DNA from: Sitta carolinensis
Lineage: Eukaryota; Chordata; Aves; Passeriformes; Sittidae
Assembly (NCBI GenBank): GCA_032173965.1
Contig: CM063283.1
Coordinates: forward strand, 41,289,743-41,353,742
DNA: 64,000 nt
Reading direction: 5' to 3'
The notes beneath the pieces were generated by a model that worked only from the letters and a program-made list of their open reading frames with translations, had not been told where the DNA came from and made no database searches. How positions within the stretch are numbered: the stretch's first letter is position 1; each line of letters opens with the position of its first letter. Both the position numbers and the translations under genes were made by a program. Below are positions 1 to 14,200 of this stretch, piece by piece.

Positions 1-2056
1 CTCCTGATAACCCCATGAAACAGAAGACAGATGGCAGTGTCCAACCATGATGCTGAATTTAATACTATTAAATATGATATTCTTATTTAAATGTTGCAAT
101 GCAGTAGTATTGGATTTACTAATTTTTGTATAAATATTTGAATAAAAATTTGAGGATGTCTGTTAAAAAGAACAGAAATAAATTTAGTTGGTCTACCAAG
201 TTGAAAGAATTTTCTTTTACCATATAGGTAATATTAGACATTATTATAAATTGAGAGCTAGGATGAAAGAACAGGAATATTGTGCCAGTAAAAATCTTAA
301 TTTATCAATACCTCAAGCTTTTATAGTGTTAATGGTAGAAGTTGTGGTTGGAAGGTACTTGGATTGTTTTCTTAGTTTGAACATTTTATCTAACCTTGGA
401 ATTACTAATTTCAATGAAGTCACAGTAAAATATGTACTCTTGTTAGCTGCAGAAGCATTAATCATTTTTTCCCAAATTTAAATCTTGTTATCATTAATCA
501 ATAATATAAATTTCCATTGTATTCAGCTGCCCTATACCTCAGTCATATAGTCTATCTCCTATGCAGTGTTTAAAATGGCTTAAATAATTGTTCTCAAAAA
601 GCTCCCATCCTCTCTAGGTTCCCTGCTGCATTTTGTTGTCTATTTAGAAAAAAGAAAACCCAAACAAGCAAAAATTTCAACGAAAACAACCAGAACTTGT
701 TATGTATGGATGTATTAAAACCATGTTTCTGACTAAGTCTCATCGAATAAAAAAGGAAACTATAAGTTATTTCACATACAGTACTTAATTTTTCTCTATA
801 TTGTCATAAAATTCTGTTGTCTGGAGGTTTGTTCCACACTACAGAGCACCAGCAGTTGTTATATACATGGTCCAGCCTAGCTCAAGAGACTGATCAAATG
901 TTTGCCTTTGTTTCATGCCTCTAACTACACCTTTCCAAAACCATAATTTACCAACTTTTGTTGTGACAGCTGCTAATTGGTCATGTCAGTTGCTTTAAAA
1001 GAGGAAAAAATTAAAAGTTCATTAGTTTTCCTTTCCTTCATTACTTACTAACAGATGAATTTTGCTGAACTTCATTTTGCCAATACTGCCTAGGAATTAA
1101 AGATTATATTCACTCATGCCTAAAACAAAGCCAGAGAGTGATACTTGACAAATGTATTTTTCTGAGTTCTAATAGAAGGTTCCTTAACTGCTCTAGATGT
1201 ATTTTTATTTTGCTGCCTTTCCCATTGAACTAAACATTAAATTATAAGTAAATGTGGTGATATTCCTTCTAGCGCAAGAACTTCATGAATATCACATATC
1301 TCCAGCACTTACTTTTCTACTAAGAATACAGGTTAGGAAATCCAAGCAATAACTCCCTGCTTTATATGATGTGATAAATGTTTTCTTTGGCTGTGTAATT
1401 CAAGTGCCAGCTCATATATTTATTAATTATTAAATGCTCTTTTTCTCAAACCTAGACTTTTTTGTGTGTATTGTGCAATGAACTCTTACTTTGTTTTGTT
1501 GTTTCATCTTTTACTATTTAAATTATTATTTTATTCCTCTTTCCCTTTGTGCCCTTAATTATTACCTCTTGAATAACTGACATGTTGTTTCTGACACAGC
1601 ATATTGTAACTTTTCAGTCTGATTCACTAAATTCAGCATCCCCAGCTGATTATGCCAGATGGGTTTTGTTTGAGTTATTACCCAGATATTATATGCCACA
1701 GAAAATCAATACAGATTTATGAATTTGAAATAAAATGGTGATGCATAGTAACAGCAGCTGATTTCCTTGAGGAATAATTCCACTGAATGGTTGAAATTTA
1801 AAAGTAATACCTTACATATTGCTTATTGTGAAACACTACTGGTAGCTTAGAAACAATAGAGATTGATCCTACATTATAAAATGCTTGAGATATCCATCAT
1901 ATCAAAATGGTGTTAAGGGCTGGTCTTCAGGTACTCCTGGGTTTGGTAAATGGAAGGTCCATGCATAGAATTTTAGTGGCATTGTGTGTGCACACTAGCA
2001 TTGTCTCCGCCAGAAGACAAATCATCTGACTTATGGTAAAATAAGCAATGTCTTTG
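1..2056. other. Unique A/T-rich DNA, no gene seen
   Basis: Nothing here resembles a gene or a recognisable repeat. The only longer frame (188-481, plus, 97 codons) has no family resemblance I can name and lies in very A/T-rich sequence, so it is probably a chance frame. No CpG-rich promoter region was seen. Confidence 0.6.
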
Positions 2057-2170
2057 GGGGTTTTTGTGTTTGTTTTTTTGTGTTTTTTTTTGGTTTTTGG
2101 TTTGTTTTTTTTTTTTTTTGGGGGGGGGGTGTTGTTTGTTTTTTTGTTGTTGTTGTGTTTTATTTTTTTT
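2057..2170. repeat. T/G-rich low-complexity block with a T-run abutting a G-run
   Basis: About 115 bases are almost entirely T and G on the plus strand. Runs of T are broken by single or paired G, then a run of about 15 T passes directly into about 10 G, then GTT-type units follow. Frames across it on either strand (lysine/threonine-rich or phenylalanine/cysteine-rich) are translations of the repeat, not genes. Confidence 0.9.
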
Positions 2171-2857
2171 CCTAAATGCATTACTTGGAAATCAACATAA
2201 CTCCAACCTCAATGTTTCTTTGTTTTCCTTTATAAAGGACATTGCAGACAGTTGCAGTCCTAGTTTCTGCTCATCAGACTCGTATTTCAGTGGTTGAAAG
2301 TTATAATATTGCTTTTGCTTCCTTATTTCACCTTCTTAGTCTTTAGAGACCTTCATTTTTTATCTCCCTCCACTGTGAATGACATTAGTTCTGTTGTCCT
2401 GTAAATAACTTGGCTTGAATTCTGCCTGATCCTGGAGATTTGGTTCTTCTGAATCTCTCCAATTAATTTAATCCTTTTGCCACACAGACTCTGCAGTCAT
2501 CTAGGATAAAGTATCCTCAATGTCTGTGCCAAACGGTTAGTATCCTCTATTGCAAATATACTCAGAAGCATTGATTAAATATGCTGATTATAACTTTTTT
2601 TCCTTCTTGAAATCATCCTTCTGTTTGATGTTGCTTGAAACTTCCTTGAGAGTTTTTTGAGGACAGAAGTAATGGTAGCACAGATCATACTAGTGTGTTT
2701 AGGACTCATATGCGATGTTTATAAAGGGTATCTGCCTTGTATTTTCTGTCTTTCAATTTCATCCTTACGGTTTTTCTTTTCTGCATTTGAAGTTTTTCTT
2801 CCTCCCCTTTCCTCCTTTCCTGCATCATCTGCTTTCATAAGTAAATAGACAGCATAA
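2171..2857. other. Unique A/T-rich DNA, no gene seen
   Basis: No repeat family or coding signal recognised. A short plus frame (2657-2848) has no support and ends beside the following microsatellite. Confidence 0.55.
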
Positions 2858-2902
2858 TACATATATATATAGAGAGATAAATATACATATATATATATAT
2901 AC
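2858..2902. repeat. TA/GA compound microsatellite
   Basis: Alternating TA runs are interrupted by a short GA run and 'aaatatac' units. Compound dinucleotide structure is plain in the sequence. Confidence 0.85.
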
Positions 2903-5414
2903 ACTACTTCTTTACAGACAAGTTACAGGAAAAACTACATAGAAAAATGACCATTAATAGGCTGTAGGGGGTAAACAGAAATTTCGAATTTTTTTTTTCT
3001 CTGAATGTGCTGAGGTTGATTAAAGGTGAATAAAAAACATATGGTAGTAAAAGTGAGAGAAGAGAAAGCCACAGACAATGCCACAAAAACAATTTTTGTC
3101 TTAATCTGGGAGCCAATTAATGTCTGAGAGGATGTAATGGAATGTGATTTTTGTTGCTGCTGCTTGGGAATCCTGCAATGGTATGTTGAAGAAGATGTAG
3201 CTGATAAATAGATTTCTGCTGACACTCCATGGGAGCTGAATTACAATAGTGTGGGAGTAGTAGAACAAATGAACAAATTAAGATTACTTCACTGTCAAAT
3301 ACAAGTGTGAGTATTTTATAAATAAATAAATAAATAAAGAAGTAGGTTGTTATTGAATATTAATATAAGAAATTTAAAAAGCAGCATTTCCCTGAGCAGC
3401 TACAAAGACGAAAAGTCTGGAGAAAATATAGAGAATAATTCACTGCTAAATGAAATGTTTATATGCAAATACAAAAAGACAAGTAATAAGAGAACTTTCT
3501 GGAAAAGAAATTGCCTATTAGATAAGAATATTATTTGTCTCTTTTACAACTGTCACCAAGACCAACCAACAAAAAAAAAAAAAATTAGGGCAAATTCCTG
3601 GGGTATCAAAAATTAATACTCAAATAAAATAGAATTTTTTATATATTCTCAAATGTCTAGTATGATCTAAAGTCAGGATTTTGTCAATATATCTCATTTT
3701 CAATAATAGAAGTAGAAGATGGATAAAGTAATGACAAATCTGCAAAGCACATGTGTGGAAGGATCAAACAGGTGAGTGGCTATGGCTTGTTTCTAGGTTC
3801 AGTGCTAGCAAGAACGGCACCATACATGAAAGAATTCTTAGCCTTTTCCTGCTAAGCCAGTATTGTTGATGGTCTCATCAGTCTGGGAAGTTCACCAAAG
3901 GAGCCTTTGAGGCACATTATTACAAATGTTTAGAATAGAAATTGATAATAAATTATGAATGTGCCTAAGTAGTACAAGACAGCTACAATTACATTGTACC
4001 AAGTTTCAATCTTTGTGTTAGAGGGCATTATATATAGATCATTACTATGAAGTACTGAAAAATAAATATAGTTATTATAACAAAAGACTAAAAGCTTTCT
4101 GACACACTATAGATTATTATCCAGAAGAATGACAAATTGTTGGGATTTATAGCTTTTAGGTATTTAATGAAAACATAGTCAGGAGAATATGTCATTCTGC
4201 TATCAGGAAATAATTGAATTGCTGTGATTGCCAGGAATCTGACACTGGTGGTAATTTTGATTTAAAATCTAGTGGAAGGTACTTTTCACACTGAGAATCT
4301 AAACTACAAATGACATGTAGGCAGCATGTAACTTTTGCTGGGAATAGTGTCTCAAAAGCTCATAAAATAAGAATCAAAATGACAGGAAACTTTATCATTT
4401 GAAAAGCTTAGAGACTTTTGGTGCAAGTAGCTTGCACCAAAATGGCAGGATAGATCAAAATTGGAAAGTGATCTAAAAGGAATCAAAATAATTAGAAGTG
4501 TTAACTGCAGTTTTATGTACTGTCCTTGATTTCACATTGAGACCAATAAAGTGACAAAAAAAAGTGTCTGATAGGCAAATATTTTGTTTATATTAAACAC
4601 ATGAAGTATGCAACATAACCTAATATGCAATGGAACTCCTACAATGACAATTTGTTCTAAAAGAAAGACTGTGTATTCAAATTTTGGAACATAAACTTTA
4701 ACCTGCAACCATAGATAAACAAATGATATTTGGGTTGGTTTGTTTTTTTTTTTTTTAATTACACCAGCTGAACAGGAATGGAAGTCAGAAAGAAAAGCAA
4801 AACTTGCAAATATAGTTGTCAGATCTATGGATTCCCTTTAGAAAGGTGAATCTTGAAAACCTGATTAATAATTTTTACAATTAAATTTTGATTCTATGGC
4901 AATGAAAATCTACTACCATATGGTCTTAAGAAAAGATGAATGGCACTTTCTGATGTTTCTCTTTATAGCTGGAGCTTTATACCAAAGAATGTGGATTGAT
5001 TTCTGTTTCATACACCTCTTCCCCCAGGACAGTAGGACACTCAGAGTACAAATCAGTGACACCCTTCTTTCACAGGAATCTATGAGCTCTGCATTATTCA
5101 TTCCATAATGGAATCATTCCTATGTTCTCTTTTGAACTTCATTACTTACCTTTTTCTTTAGTAGACCTCATCACATTACACTTACACAAATGGTGTACTC
5201 CAAACATCTACTCCACCTGGGAAACAAACCAACCAACTAAACAACCCAAATCTTCCTTTATGCATATAGAAAATAATTATTTGGAAACAAAATCATCCTC
5301 ACTGCTGCATTACAATCAGTCTTAAAATACAGATGATAGTGGGGCTTACCCCAACCCCCTCCCTAGAAGCTAAAGGTATTTTGGTGTTATTTAAGTTTTA
5401 AATAAAAAATGGCA
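2903..5414. other. Unique A/T-rich DNA with small simple repeats
   Basis: Contains a short AAAT tetranucleotide run near 3319-3339, an A-run near 3571-3584, a T-run near 4742-4756 and the hairpin listed separately. Short frames at 2935-3225 (minus) and 3347-3616 (plus) have no recognisable family features. No gene supported. Confidence 0.55.
4416..4442. other. Perfect 12-bp inverted repeat with 3-nt loop
   Basis: The arm TTTTGGTGCAAG (4416-4427) is followed by TAG and then its exact reverse complement (4431-4442). This would form a tight hairpin in single-stranded DNA or RNA. The stem is too short for a typical microRNA precursor, and pairing does not continue outward. Confidence 0.85.
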
Positions 5415-5570
5415 CTTCTATAGAATCACAGAATGATTGAAATAGAAAGGAAACCCTGGAGGTCAGCTGTCCCAAGTTTCCTCCTCAAATAGGGCCACCT
5501 AGGCACAGTGGGCCCACACTGTGTTCAGGCTATTTCTGTGACCAGCCCATGGAAAGGAATCATGCTGGAG
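5415..5570 (-). mobile_element. CR1 LINE 3' end fragment
   Basis: On the plus strand the segment starts with a 'tagaatcacagaatgattg' block, then a stretch matching the usual CR1 3' region (ggaaaccctggaggtcagct, then a 'gggccacctaggcac' block). This is the reverse complement of a CR1 3' end, so the element lies on the minus strand. It is 5'-truncated within about 160 bp and has no coding capacity. Divergence suggests an older copy. Call rests on recalled CR1 consensus features, not alignment. Confidence 0.8.
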
Positions 5571-7379
5571 CAGTTTTGTGTAGTTTCTCATCCTTTTCTT
5601 TCTTCTTTTCCACAGCAAGCATGAAGAGAAAAGTCAATATAGATAATCCCTAAACAGGACATACTTTTGCACGCTAATGAACAAGTCTAATTAATTTTTA
5701 AAGAACTCAAAGGTCCTCTTCTAATTCTTGGGTACTCTCAGTGTTATCCAAAAAAAAAAAGTTTCTTAGAAGAAAGGAATTATTTTAGAACTTGATGGAG
5801 ACAAGGGAATGGAAAGAAATTATCTAAAATTTTACCTGTATTCTGTGTTTTCTTACCAGATGTCTTAAGATATTAAAACTTCTGTTATATTTATTAAAAC
5901 TTTCCTCAAAATAAATATCTCATAGGGATCATATTTTGTATTATATTTTAAATCAATATAATTTCAAACAGTTGTTATGATAAACCTCGAAGATTTAATT
6001 TCTTTTTAATATAGTAATTGAATTTCAAATTTTATGAAGGCCGTACACTGAGTACAGGGCATAAAGCCAAATTTTTAACATTTTTAATCTTGGCTCTTAA
6101 AGTTACTTCCTCTGCAGTTTATGGAAAGTCACTTAGAGTCTCTGCCTTGATAGATTTATATTTTGCTATTACCTTAAAAGTTTCTTCTGCCTATTAATTA
6201 CTTAACACCTATAGAATATTTTGTGACTATGGAATATGATGTTTCTGTTACCTGGTAAATCCACCTTTTCATTATATAATATGATGATACCCAGATTTGT
6301 AACTTACATTTGCAGACATGAAGAAGGAATATTAAATTTCCACTAAACAATGAAATGAAAAGTTTAGCTAACCTATTAATATTTCCAAATGATATTAAAA
6401 ATCTGCAAACTCAATGCAGAAAATATCCTTTATCAAACTCAACCCTTTTTTTCTGCTCTTGAACTGATGTTTATGGCTTGCATATGCTTCAGCTCCATGA
6501 AACTCATCACATAAGCTTCTTCAGACTCTGGGTTCTAAAGATGTGACAGTCTTAATTAACTAAGCATGTGACTTCTCTGCTGATCAGTGAGACCATCTTG
6601 CCATTTGCTTTGTAGTGTTCAATGCAAGTCCATACCTACCTCAAGTAAGAAAAGCATCTATACTTTCCTTATATTCCTCTTTGATTTAAAATATACAGAT
6701 TTCTCTTCTTGAAGATATCACTAACTATAGATTTGTAGTTGTGTTTAGGAACTGCAATATCTTTTATTGCTAGAAAAGAAACAGATGATAAGCATTTTAA
6801 AACGCAATTTTTTTTTTTTTACTCATTCTTCATCTGTTATTACTTTTTAACGAATCTCTACAAGAACTTGATCCTAAACTATTGAAGTTAATAGGAATAT
6901 TACCTTTAATGACTATAGTAGAAATGAATAATAAGTCTGAGGGAGCAAAGTATTGTTATTTAAAACTTTTTAGTGAGCCAACTAGTCTCTTAAATCAGTT
7001 TGCTTTTGACTAACTATATTTGTTATGATCCACAATCAAGTGGATCTTATACAATGCAAATTCTTATACAATTACGTGGAAAGCTAAAGATACCAACAGG
7101 AACAAGAAGGTTATATTCAAAGTTGAGGTCCACATTGACAGCAATGTTTTCCTGAGTTGTTTTTAGTCAAACCCTGTACACAAAACAAGCACAAATAAAT
7201 TCACATCCATTGATGTCCAAGACAGACCATCACTTTAGAAATACAGAGACTTCAGGGCATTACTTTAGGGCAGGATGTGCTTAGACATAAGTCAGGACAG
7301 AAGCATGATGACAACACACCAAAAATACTTTCCAACAGAAAGCTCAGGAAACATCAGTTTGTTTCTGTCAGCATTCTGA
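5571..7379. other. Unique A/T-rich DNA, no gene seen
   Basis: No frame of useful length, no recognised repeat apart from short A and T runs (for example near 5750-5760 and 6808-6822). Confidence 0.55.
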
Positions 7380-8220
7380 TTTCTGGTTTTCTCAGAATTA
7401 CAGAATTCAGAATTTCTCAGAATCACAAAAAAGTTAGATGAAAAATGACATGAAGAAGTCCTCTTTCAGTTGAAAGAGACCTCTTGAAACGACAGTCTAT
7501 GTGAGCTACAACTGTGTAGATGAGTCTTGAAACACTCCAGGTGCTGATTCTCCCATCTGTCAGGACAACAATTTCTATTACCCTCTTGGTGGTGAGCTTT
7601 TTCCCAAAGTCCACTTTGTAACTCCCAAGACATACTTTGTGGTTACTGTCTCTTGCCTGATACTATGGGGAAAAGTTTTGATCCATCATTACTGCAGCAA
7701 CTTTTTAGTTAAGTATAAGCAACTGTTAGGTCACCCTGTAGCCTCTCACCTCTCTGTCAGACTAAACATGACCAGCCCTCTTATGTGTCCATCAGACATG
7801 TATTATATATTCTTAAATATCTTGATAAGGAACTGATTCCTTCCAGTTTCTGTTTCTCTTCAACTGATGTCCTACTACTATTCCCATTGCAGCCTCACAG
7901 TCAGTGACTGAAGGATGATAACCACAGCCCTACTGTATAAACCAAAGCCCTACGAAAGCTATGCAGCCTATGGTTTGTGTTATTTGTTATGAGAGCACAT
8001 TGTTGGTTCATATTTAGTCTGGCATCCACAAATACCTCCCTTGAATAACAACACCTTTAGCAGTACTCAGCCTATTGCTCCAGAGCCTTTTCTGAAGCAT
8101 GGTGCAAAAGCTCCTGCACATTCCCTTTTCAAACTGAGGTTTCTTTTGTCCTGGTCCTTATGTTCAGAGAGGTCACTCAATTTTTCTTGAGGAATAACTG
8201 TATTGTCCCTTTTAAATTAT
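7380..8220 (-). mobile_element. Old CR1 LINE fragment, 3' region
   Basis: Two blocks match the reverse complement of CR1. The first (about 7495-7590) corresponds to the region just inside the 3' end. The second (about 7730-8100) includes the 'aggtcaccctgtagcctct' block and the 'gagcacattgttggttca' block that lie further upstream in CR1. They occur in the order expected for one minus-strand copy of about 800 bp. Many substitutions and indels show it is old. The short frames 7423-7614 and 7639-7836 are shadows of this decayed element. Confidence 0.7.
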
Positions 8221-11200
8221 ATCTAGTTAAAGGTCCACAGACTAAGCAGAGGAAGATAAGGATTTTCAGTTTAACTGCACAGCTGAAACATCTTTAGGGG
8301 TTTAACTAAGGACTAATTTTCAAAAGATAAATATAATTTGTATTCTGCTGTTAAAATTTCCCCAGATTTTTAGCTTTCTCTGCTAACTACTTAGAGCCTT
8401 TGAAGAGTGCTCAGCGCAAGACCTTTGGAAAGTCCTATTAACACCTTCTGGAATTTTGAACTCCATTTTTTTCCTTTTAAGACTGACTGCAAAAGTGCTT
8501 ACTCTCAAAGTCCAGTTGGGAGTTGTGAATCTGAGTAACTCAAACAGTTGCAGAGGGTATATGAGATAAAGCAGTTGTAAAATCAATGAAAATAAAGGAC
8601 AGTACATTTGTAAAGAATATAACTGGAGCAACTGACAATACAAGAAAGTACAGGAGAGTATTCTATTACAAAATAAAAAATGAAACCCATGAATCTAGGC
8701 TTTGTAATTCAGACTATTAAGTGTTCAAAGGAAACAGAGTGTTTAAATGGAAATGAGGTGACTCAGAGTCTTTGACTTGATTTAACTTGCTCTACTAAAG
8801 CTAGAGAGAAAAATAAGGCCACATTTCAGTGAAAGGGAATATGCCAATTTAAAACCAAGAACATTTAATAAAACTTCCTGAAAGAAAAATCTATCAGACT
8901 GCAGGAAAAAAAATAAAAACAACAAAGAACCATCCCAAAGGTAATAAATGCCAGAAACCCCAGCACATGGAACATTTTAACTGATCTTAAACTGATCATA
9001 ACATTTGTGAATGAACAATAAGGATCAATCCCAAATGGACACAGAGGCAGACAAAATAACTTGATAGGTTTTTTATTTCTATAACTTCTGTAAATTTATG
9101 GCAAATTAAATAAGCATTGGGATATGGTGCCAGCACTGAGGAAATAGCATGCAAAGGAAACAAGAGACTAACTTTGAAAACAAGAAAAAAGAATATCCTA
9201 ACTAGTTTTTAAATATAAAGTTTTGACAATTAACATGGGCCAAGCTTATTTTCAGAGAAAATAGCAGTGAATATTCATATCAGGCATGAGCAGAGATGGG
9301 ATAAATATTTTCAAAAAACATTATGCACTTTCATTAGAGAAATTGGGAATTGTTAAGAAATTTGGATGAGATGGAGATGGATGAGATGGAGATAGACTAG
9401 ATAAAATGATACTTCATGTGAAATAGAGCTTTAAAAGGGTTCTGCAAACAGCATTTGGATTTTCCAGGTGAAAATTAAATCTAACATATACTGAAGTTTA
9501 AATTCATTTATCATTTCTTTGAAGTATCCTGATTTAACTTCCCTGAGAACATAATCCCCAGGTAAAAAGAATACTCTTTATTATTTTATTAAATATAGAT
9601 TGAAACCCAAAGCTCTGGAAAATATTTGAGGAACAGTAAGAAACAAAGTAAAAAGGAAAGATTAAGCTTTACAAGATCATTTTCTCTACACCAGGCAATA
9701 GAGAAAAGAAGGACTACAATTTCCAATCTTCAGAATGTTCTGAATGCAAGAATTTCTTTCACTACAGCCCAACAGTTATTTCAGTCCTAAACTTTTGTGC
9801 CATTAGCTTGTACCTCATGTTGCATAATTAAACAAAAAATATATTAGCAGGCTGTGAGGTTTAGAATATGAGTAAGGATTCTCTACAAGTACAAGAGGAT
9901 TTTTTTCAGCTATTTTTTTTCATTTCTTTTGTACACTGGTTTCGTGTGGTTTTGTTTAGCTGATTTGTTTTGGTTTTAATTTTCCTGGCTATATTTTGCT
10001 TGCAATATAGAGCATTGCAAAACAATCATTGACAAAGCTGTCACTGTTTCACATGCACTGGCCAACAGATTATTTTATTTTTAAAATTCATAATCTGTTT
10101 CAGCAGTTCCTTAAAATTCAAGATATTAAAAAGAAATCTTAGCAAATATTGACACTGCTGTTGTTTGCTGCCTTGGAAAACAAGAGATACCAATTCTGCA
10201 GAAACATATGTGAATTTCTTGAATAATCCAAATAAAGAATTTATAAAGAACTGCAGTGACTACAAAGAAGTATTACTGTCAACTCTGTTTGGAATTCAAT
10301 ACTTGTGTCCAGCTTGTAACCAACAAAGGACATATTTAAAATTTTAGCTTTATGTTTTGATGCTATGTCATGGTTTGCTGCATTTGATAGGCTGAACCAC
10401 AGTCAGGTTATTAGATGTCATGTTACAAATGCAAAGGCATCAGAAAAACAAGTTCTGTACATTATTTCTCCAAAATACATAATCTATTCAAGAAAGTATT
10501 TGAAATTAGCCATAATCAGTTCATATCCCTGAGAAAAAGCCTGAGGTTTTGAGACTCTATGGACAGGCACTGCAGAAAACCTGAGAAACTTGGAAAGATT
10601 TACACAGTAATCAGCTAACCGTTATTTTAGCTAATCAACTAAACAAATGTAAACCATGAACAATAGGGCATTCAAACTTATGCTGCTGAAGCTTACTTGC
10701 ATATAGCTCTGAATCTGGATTTCTATTTCTTCATTGCAAGTCCTGTTCTGTTCTGCTGCTTATTTGCAAGACAGTCTATCACTCACAGTTTTTTTAGGAA
10801 AAAGTAAGGTCCAGTTAATACTAAAGGGATACAACATAAAGTGAAACAGCAGAAATTTCCTATTTAGACATCTCTTAAATGAGTCATACAGTGGAATTCT
10901 TGGCAGTACAGAGTGGCACAGTTGCAGGGCTGTACAATCAGGAGAACATACCCATACAGTTAATTAAAAAAATGGTGTGTATGTTGGTACTATTTTATTG
11001 CAAAAATGACTGATTAGAAACCTAAATCAACACTGAAGAAACATTTAGAATTTCTGTTTATTTATGGACCTTATGTTTAGAGTAACAATCTAGCAATGCA
11101 TGATACAGCAGCAATTTCTGTACTATGCAGTTTTTGGCTTACTTTTCTTCGTAATGACATCATACATTTTTAATTACAGTATCAGCTTCTTAAATTAATG

Positions 11201-14200
11201 CTCTGCTTCTTCCCCACATGGCTGAACAATTCAGAACTTAGGTATTTTTCATGTCCAAAGCATAGCATATATGCTATTGTTTTAACTGAAGTGACAAAAA
11301 TAAAATTATCTAAACTGCTCTAATTTCTTCACTCTATCACTTTTGTCACTACACTTCAGAAGTGAATTTACAAAGTACTTCACTGCATTTTTAATGTGCA
11401 CTTCAAATTCTATAAGGTTATTCAGCTAAAACCTTTCCAGATTCTTTTAAGAGAGATTGTGTCTCAAGGTGTATGTGGATATCTAACATTTTCTCTCAAT
11501 GACATCTAGAAATTGTACAATGGGTATTACCAAACTAGTATTCTTTGGTTTTCACCCTGCAATTAAAACATGTGTGCCAAGATTTCACCTAAGAGTCAAC
11601 AAAGGTGTGGATTTAAATGCCTAAAGCCTCTCAAAATGTACCCAAAACATGATTCTCTTCATTAGCCTAATTTATTTAATGCTGTAACCATGTAAAAAAA
11701 AAAAAAGACCAGGTAAAATGACAGATTGTACATAATCACTCTTTCACTAGTGACTCTGCATAAATCTGCAAATGAATATCATTACTTGGCAAGTAGTAGA
11801 GACTGAACAATCTAGTGATCATTATATTTTTAAATTGGAATTTATCTATAGGGCTCTTTGAGATCCTTCCCAACAAAATAAAACACCTTATGTACCAGTG
11901 ACGTTTCCAGCACAACAGCTCTGCCTCTCTTCCCATGAAGAATTCTTGCTAAGGAGAAAGGAAATAAGCTCAAGACAATGAGAGATGCAAGTACCTCCAC
12001 TGTTCTATGGAAATATAAGTCACCGTTATGCAATCCATTTGTATATTCAGGAATGTGGCTAATGCAGGGAGTTTGAATAGTATTAGTCTATGTCTTCAGC
12101 CTCTGCGTATCTGTAACAATGACTAGATTATGAGAAAAGCTACCTTCAAATGATAAGTTAATTCAGGTAAAGTTTCTTCTCCGTAGAGTAGTCATTTTCT
12201 CCTATTTACCTAATAAATAAAATGTTACAAGTTCTGTAGTATATGCCAGCAGTTGTAAGAATTGAGGGTCTTTCAAAGACTTTCCATGGCAGATAACCCT
12301 TCAAATCACTCTGCAAAATTAGCTCTTCAAAGTCAACTATACTGTTTCTTAATTTTCTAAATTATATTCATGTAGTGAATCATCTAATAAAATTCTATTT
12401 ATTTTTGGTTTTAGTCTTATGTGTCATTAGCAGTACTGTTTAAAGAACTCCTTCTCAATACCAGTGGGTAGAATACTAATTACTGAAATACACCACAAAA
12501 ATGTTTTTGAGGCATGAAATCATCTCTGTCTTCTAGAGACTAGTGGGAGTTGCTCCAGGATAAAATATTGAAAAAGAAGAAATCCTGAAACATAAGATAC
12601 AAGCAATTCTCAAAGCAAACACAACACAAAAACTTCTTCCTCCTGTCAGATAGGAGAATAAATAATTTCTCTTTTATCATCTGCTAAAAGAAAAAAAAAT
12701 ACTAATATTTAAATTTGGGTATTTTTATCTAAGAAAAAAAAAGAAAATATAAAGGCAATTTGTTAACTTCGAAGTTTTTGAAGAGATGCTTTGAGGATGA
12801 GATGTTTTACAGCACCTTGTCCCCTGAGAGGCAGTAATTTACGATTATGTAGATACTGCAGCCTTGATTTTTTAGCAGTTTGTAACTGCCCAGTATAGTG
12901 TAAAATGGTGAGCCAAGCTGTAAAATAGTGAACAGATGGATCCAGTCAAGATTTTTAAGATTTCAGTTATATGTCCAATATACCAGGTTTTAAACTTCCC
13001 TCAAGATAACATCTTCCTCAGCATAAACTTGTAAAAGCAGAGCAATCAAGGTTTGACCTTGTCAGACTACTAATGGACAAAAGGAAACTGTTAACTGCTG
13101 TACTCACAAAGAAGGTATACAGTGTCATACGAAACCTATATGCATTTAAATTTGACCCTCATGCATTTAACTCATTTATCCATTCATCAGTTTGCTGTGT
13201 CACCCTGTCCTTCATTAGCTTGTGTGTCATCAATAGATTAAATACAGTTATTTGACTATGAATAAATTGGGTGTTAACCTCCTCCCACAGTGAAATACTC
13301 TGGAAAAGTTGTCACAGAAAGTAATCCCTAATGTGACCTTAAGCTCTTCCTTCTTGTTAATTTTAATTAACTAACATGCCAATCAGATTTTTAGTGCATT
13401 TTTTTTCCTAGCCATTATCACTGTTTTTGTAGATCTTTATTTTAATCTATGTATTGGTACCTCTGCCCAACTGCCTCTGAGTGTGTGGATGTGCATTTTC
13501 ATATTGGTTTACTCAGGCAATTTGCAAACTTGAGGAAGATCAACAATGCCATCTGCAGGTATAAGATAACTCCCGATCTGGACACACACTTGCTTTAGAT
13601 TTTTTGTTTCCTACCTTAGATTAGGTTATTTTTTCCTAGCATGAAGTTAAAGATGACCCAAAATGTGTAGGTCAGTTTTCCCAGACAGCACCTGGATGAC
13701 AAGATTTTAGCTTTGATCTGTATATTATAAACATATACAAAAGATTGAATGGTGGGTTTTTTTAGACTTATTCAAGCTGCTCAAATATAGTCAATCTGCA
13801 AAATGGAACTTTAAAACCGGTTAAAAGGATATCTTTTCAGCTTCCTAATTTTCTTGGGGTTCCAGCAAGATTGTGAATAGAGCCAGGACTGCTTTTGTCA
13901 TGATCTGTCACATTCTGTTATTTTCAAGTGGAGCTAGTAGCAAACCCTAGAAGGATGGATATGCTATGGTTACTCCTTGTTTCTTGTATTTTCTTTTTTC
14001 CTGACCTGTCTTCCATACAGAATTTCAGGCATAGGGGGTGAGGTATAAATGTCACATAGAACAATAGGTGAAGTGACAGATTCAGTGGATTACTAGTAAT
14101 GTACAATTCAGAATATTGTATCTGTTTCAATGTCTCCTGTTAATAAAAAATTATTCTTTCCCTCCCTATTGAAGACAAAGAAGATTCACAATTCAGTGAA

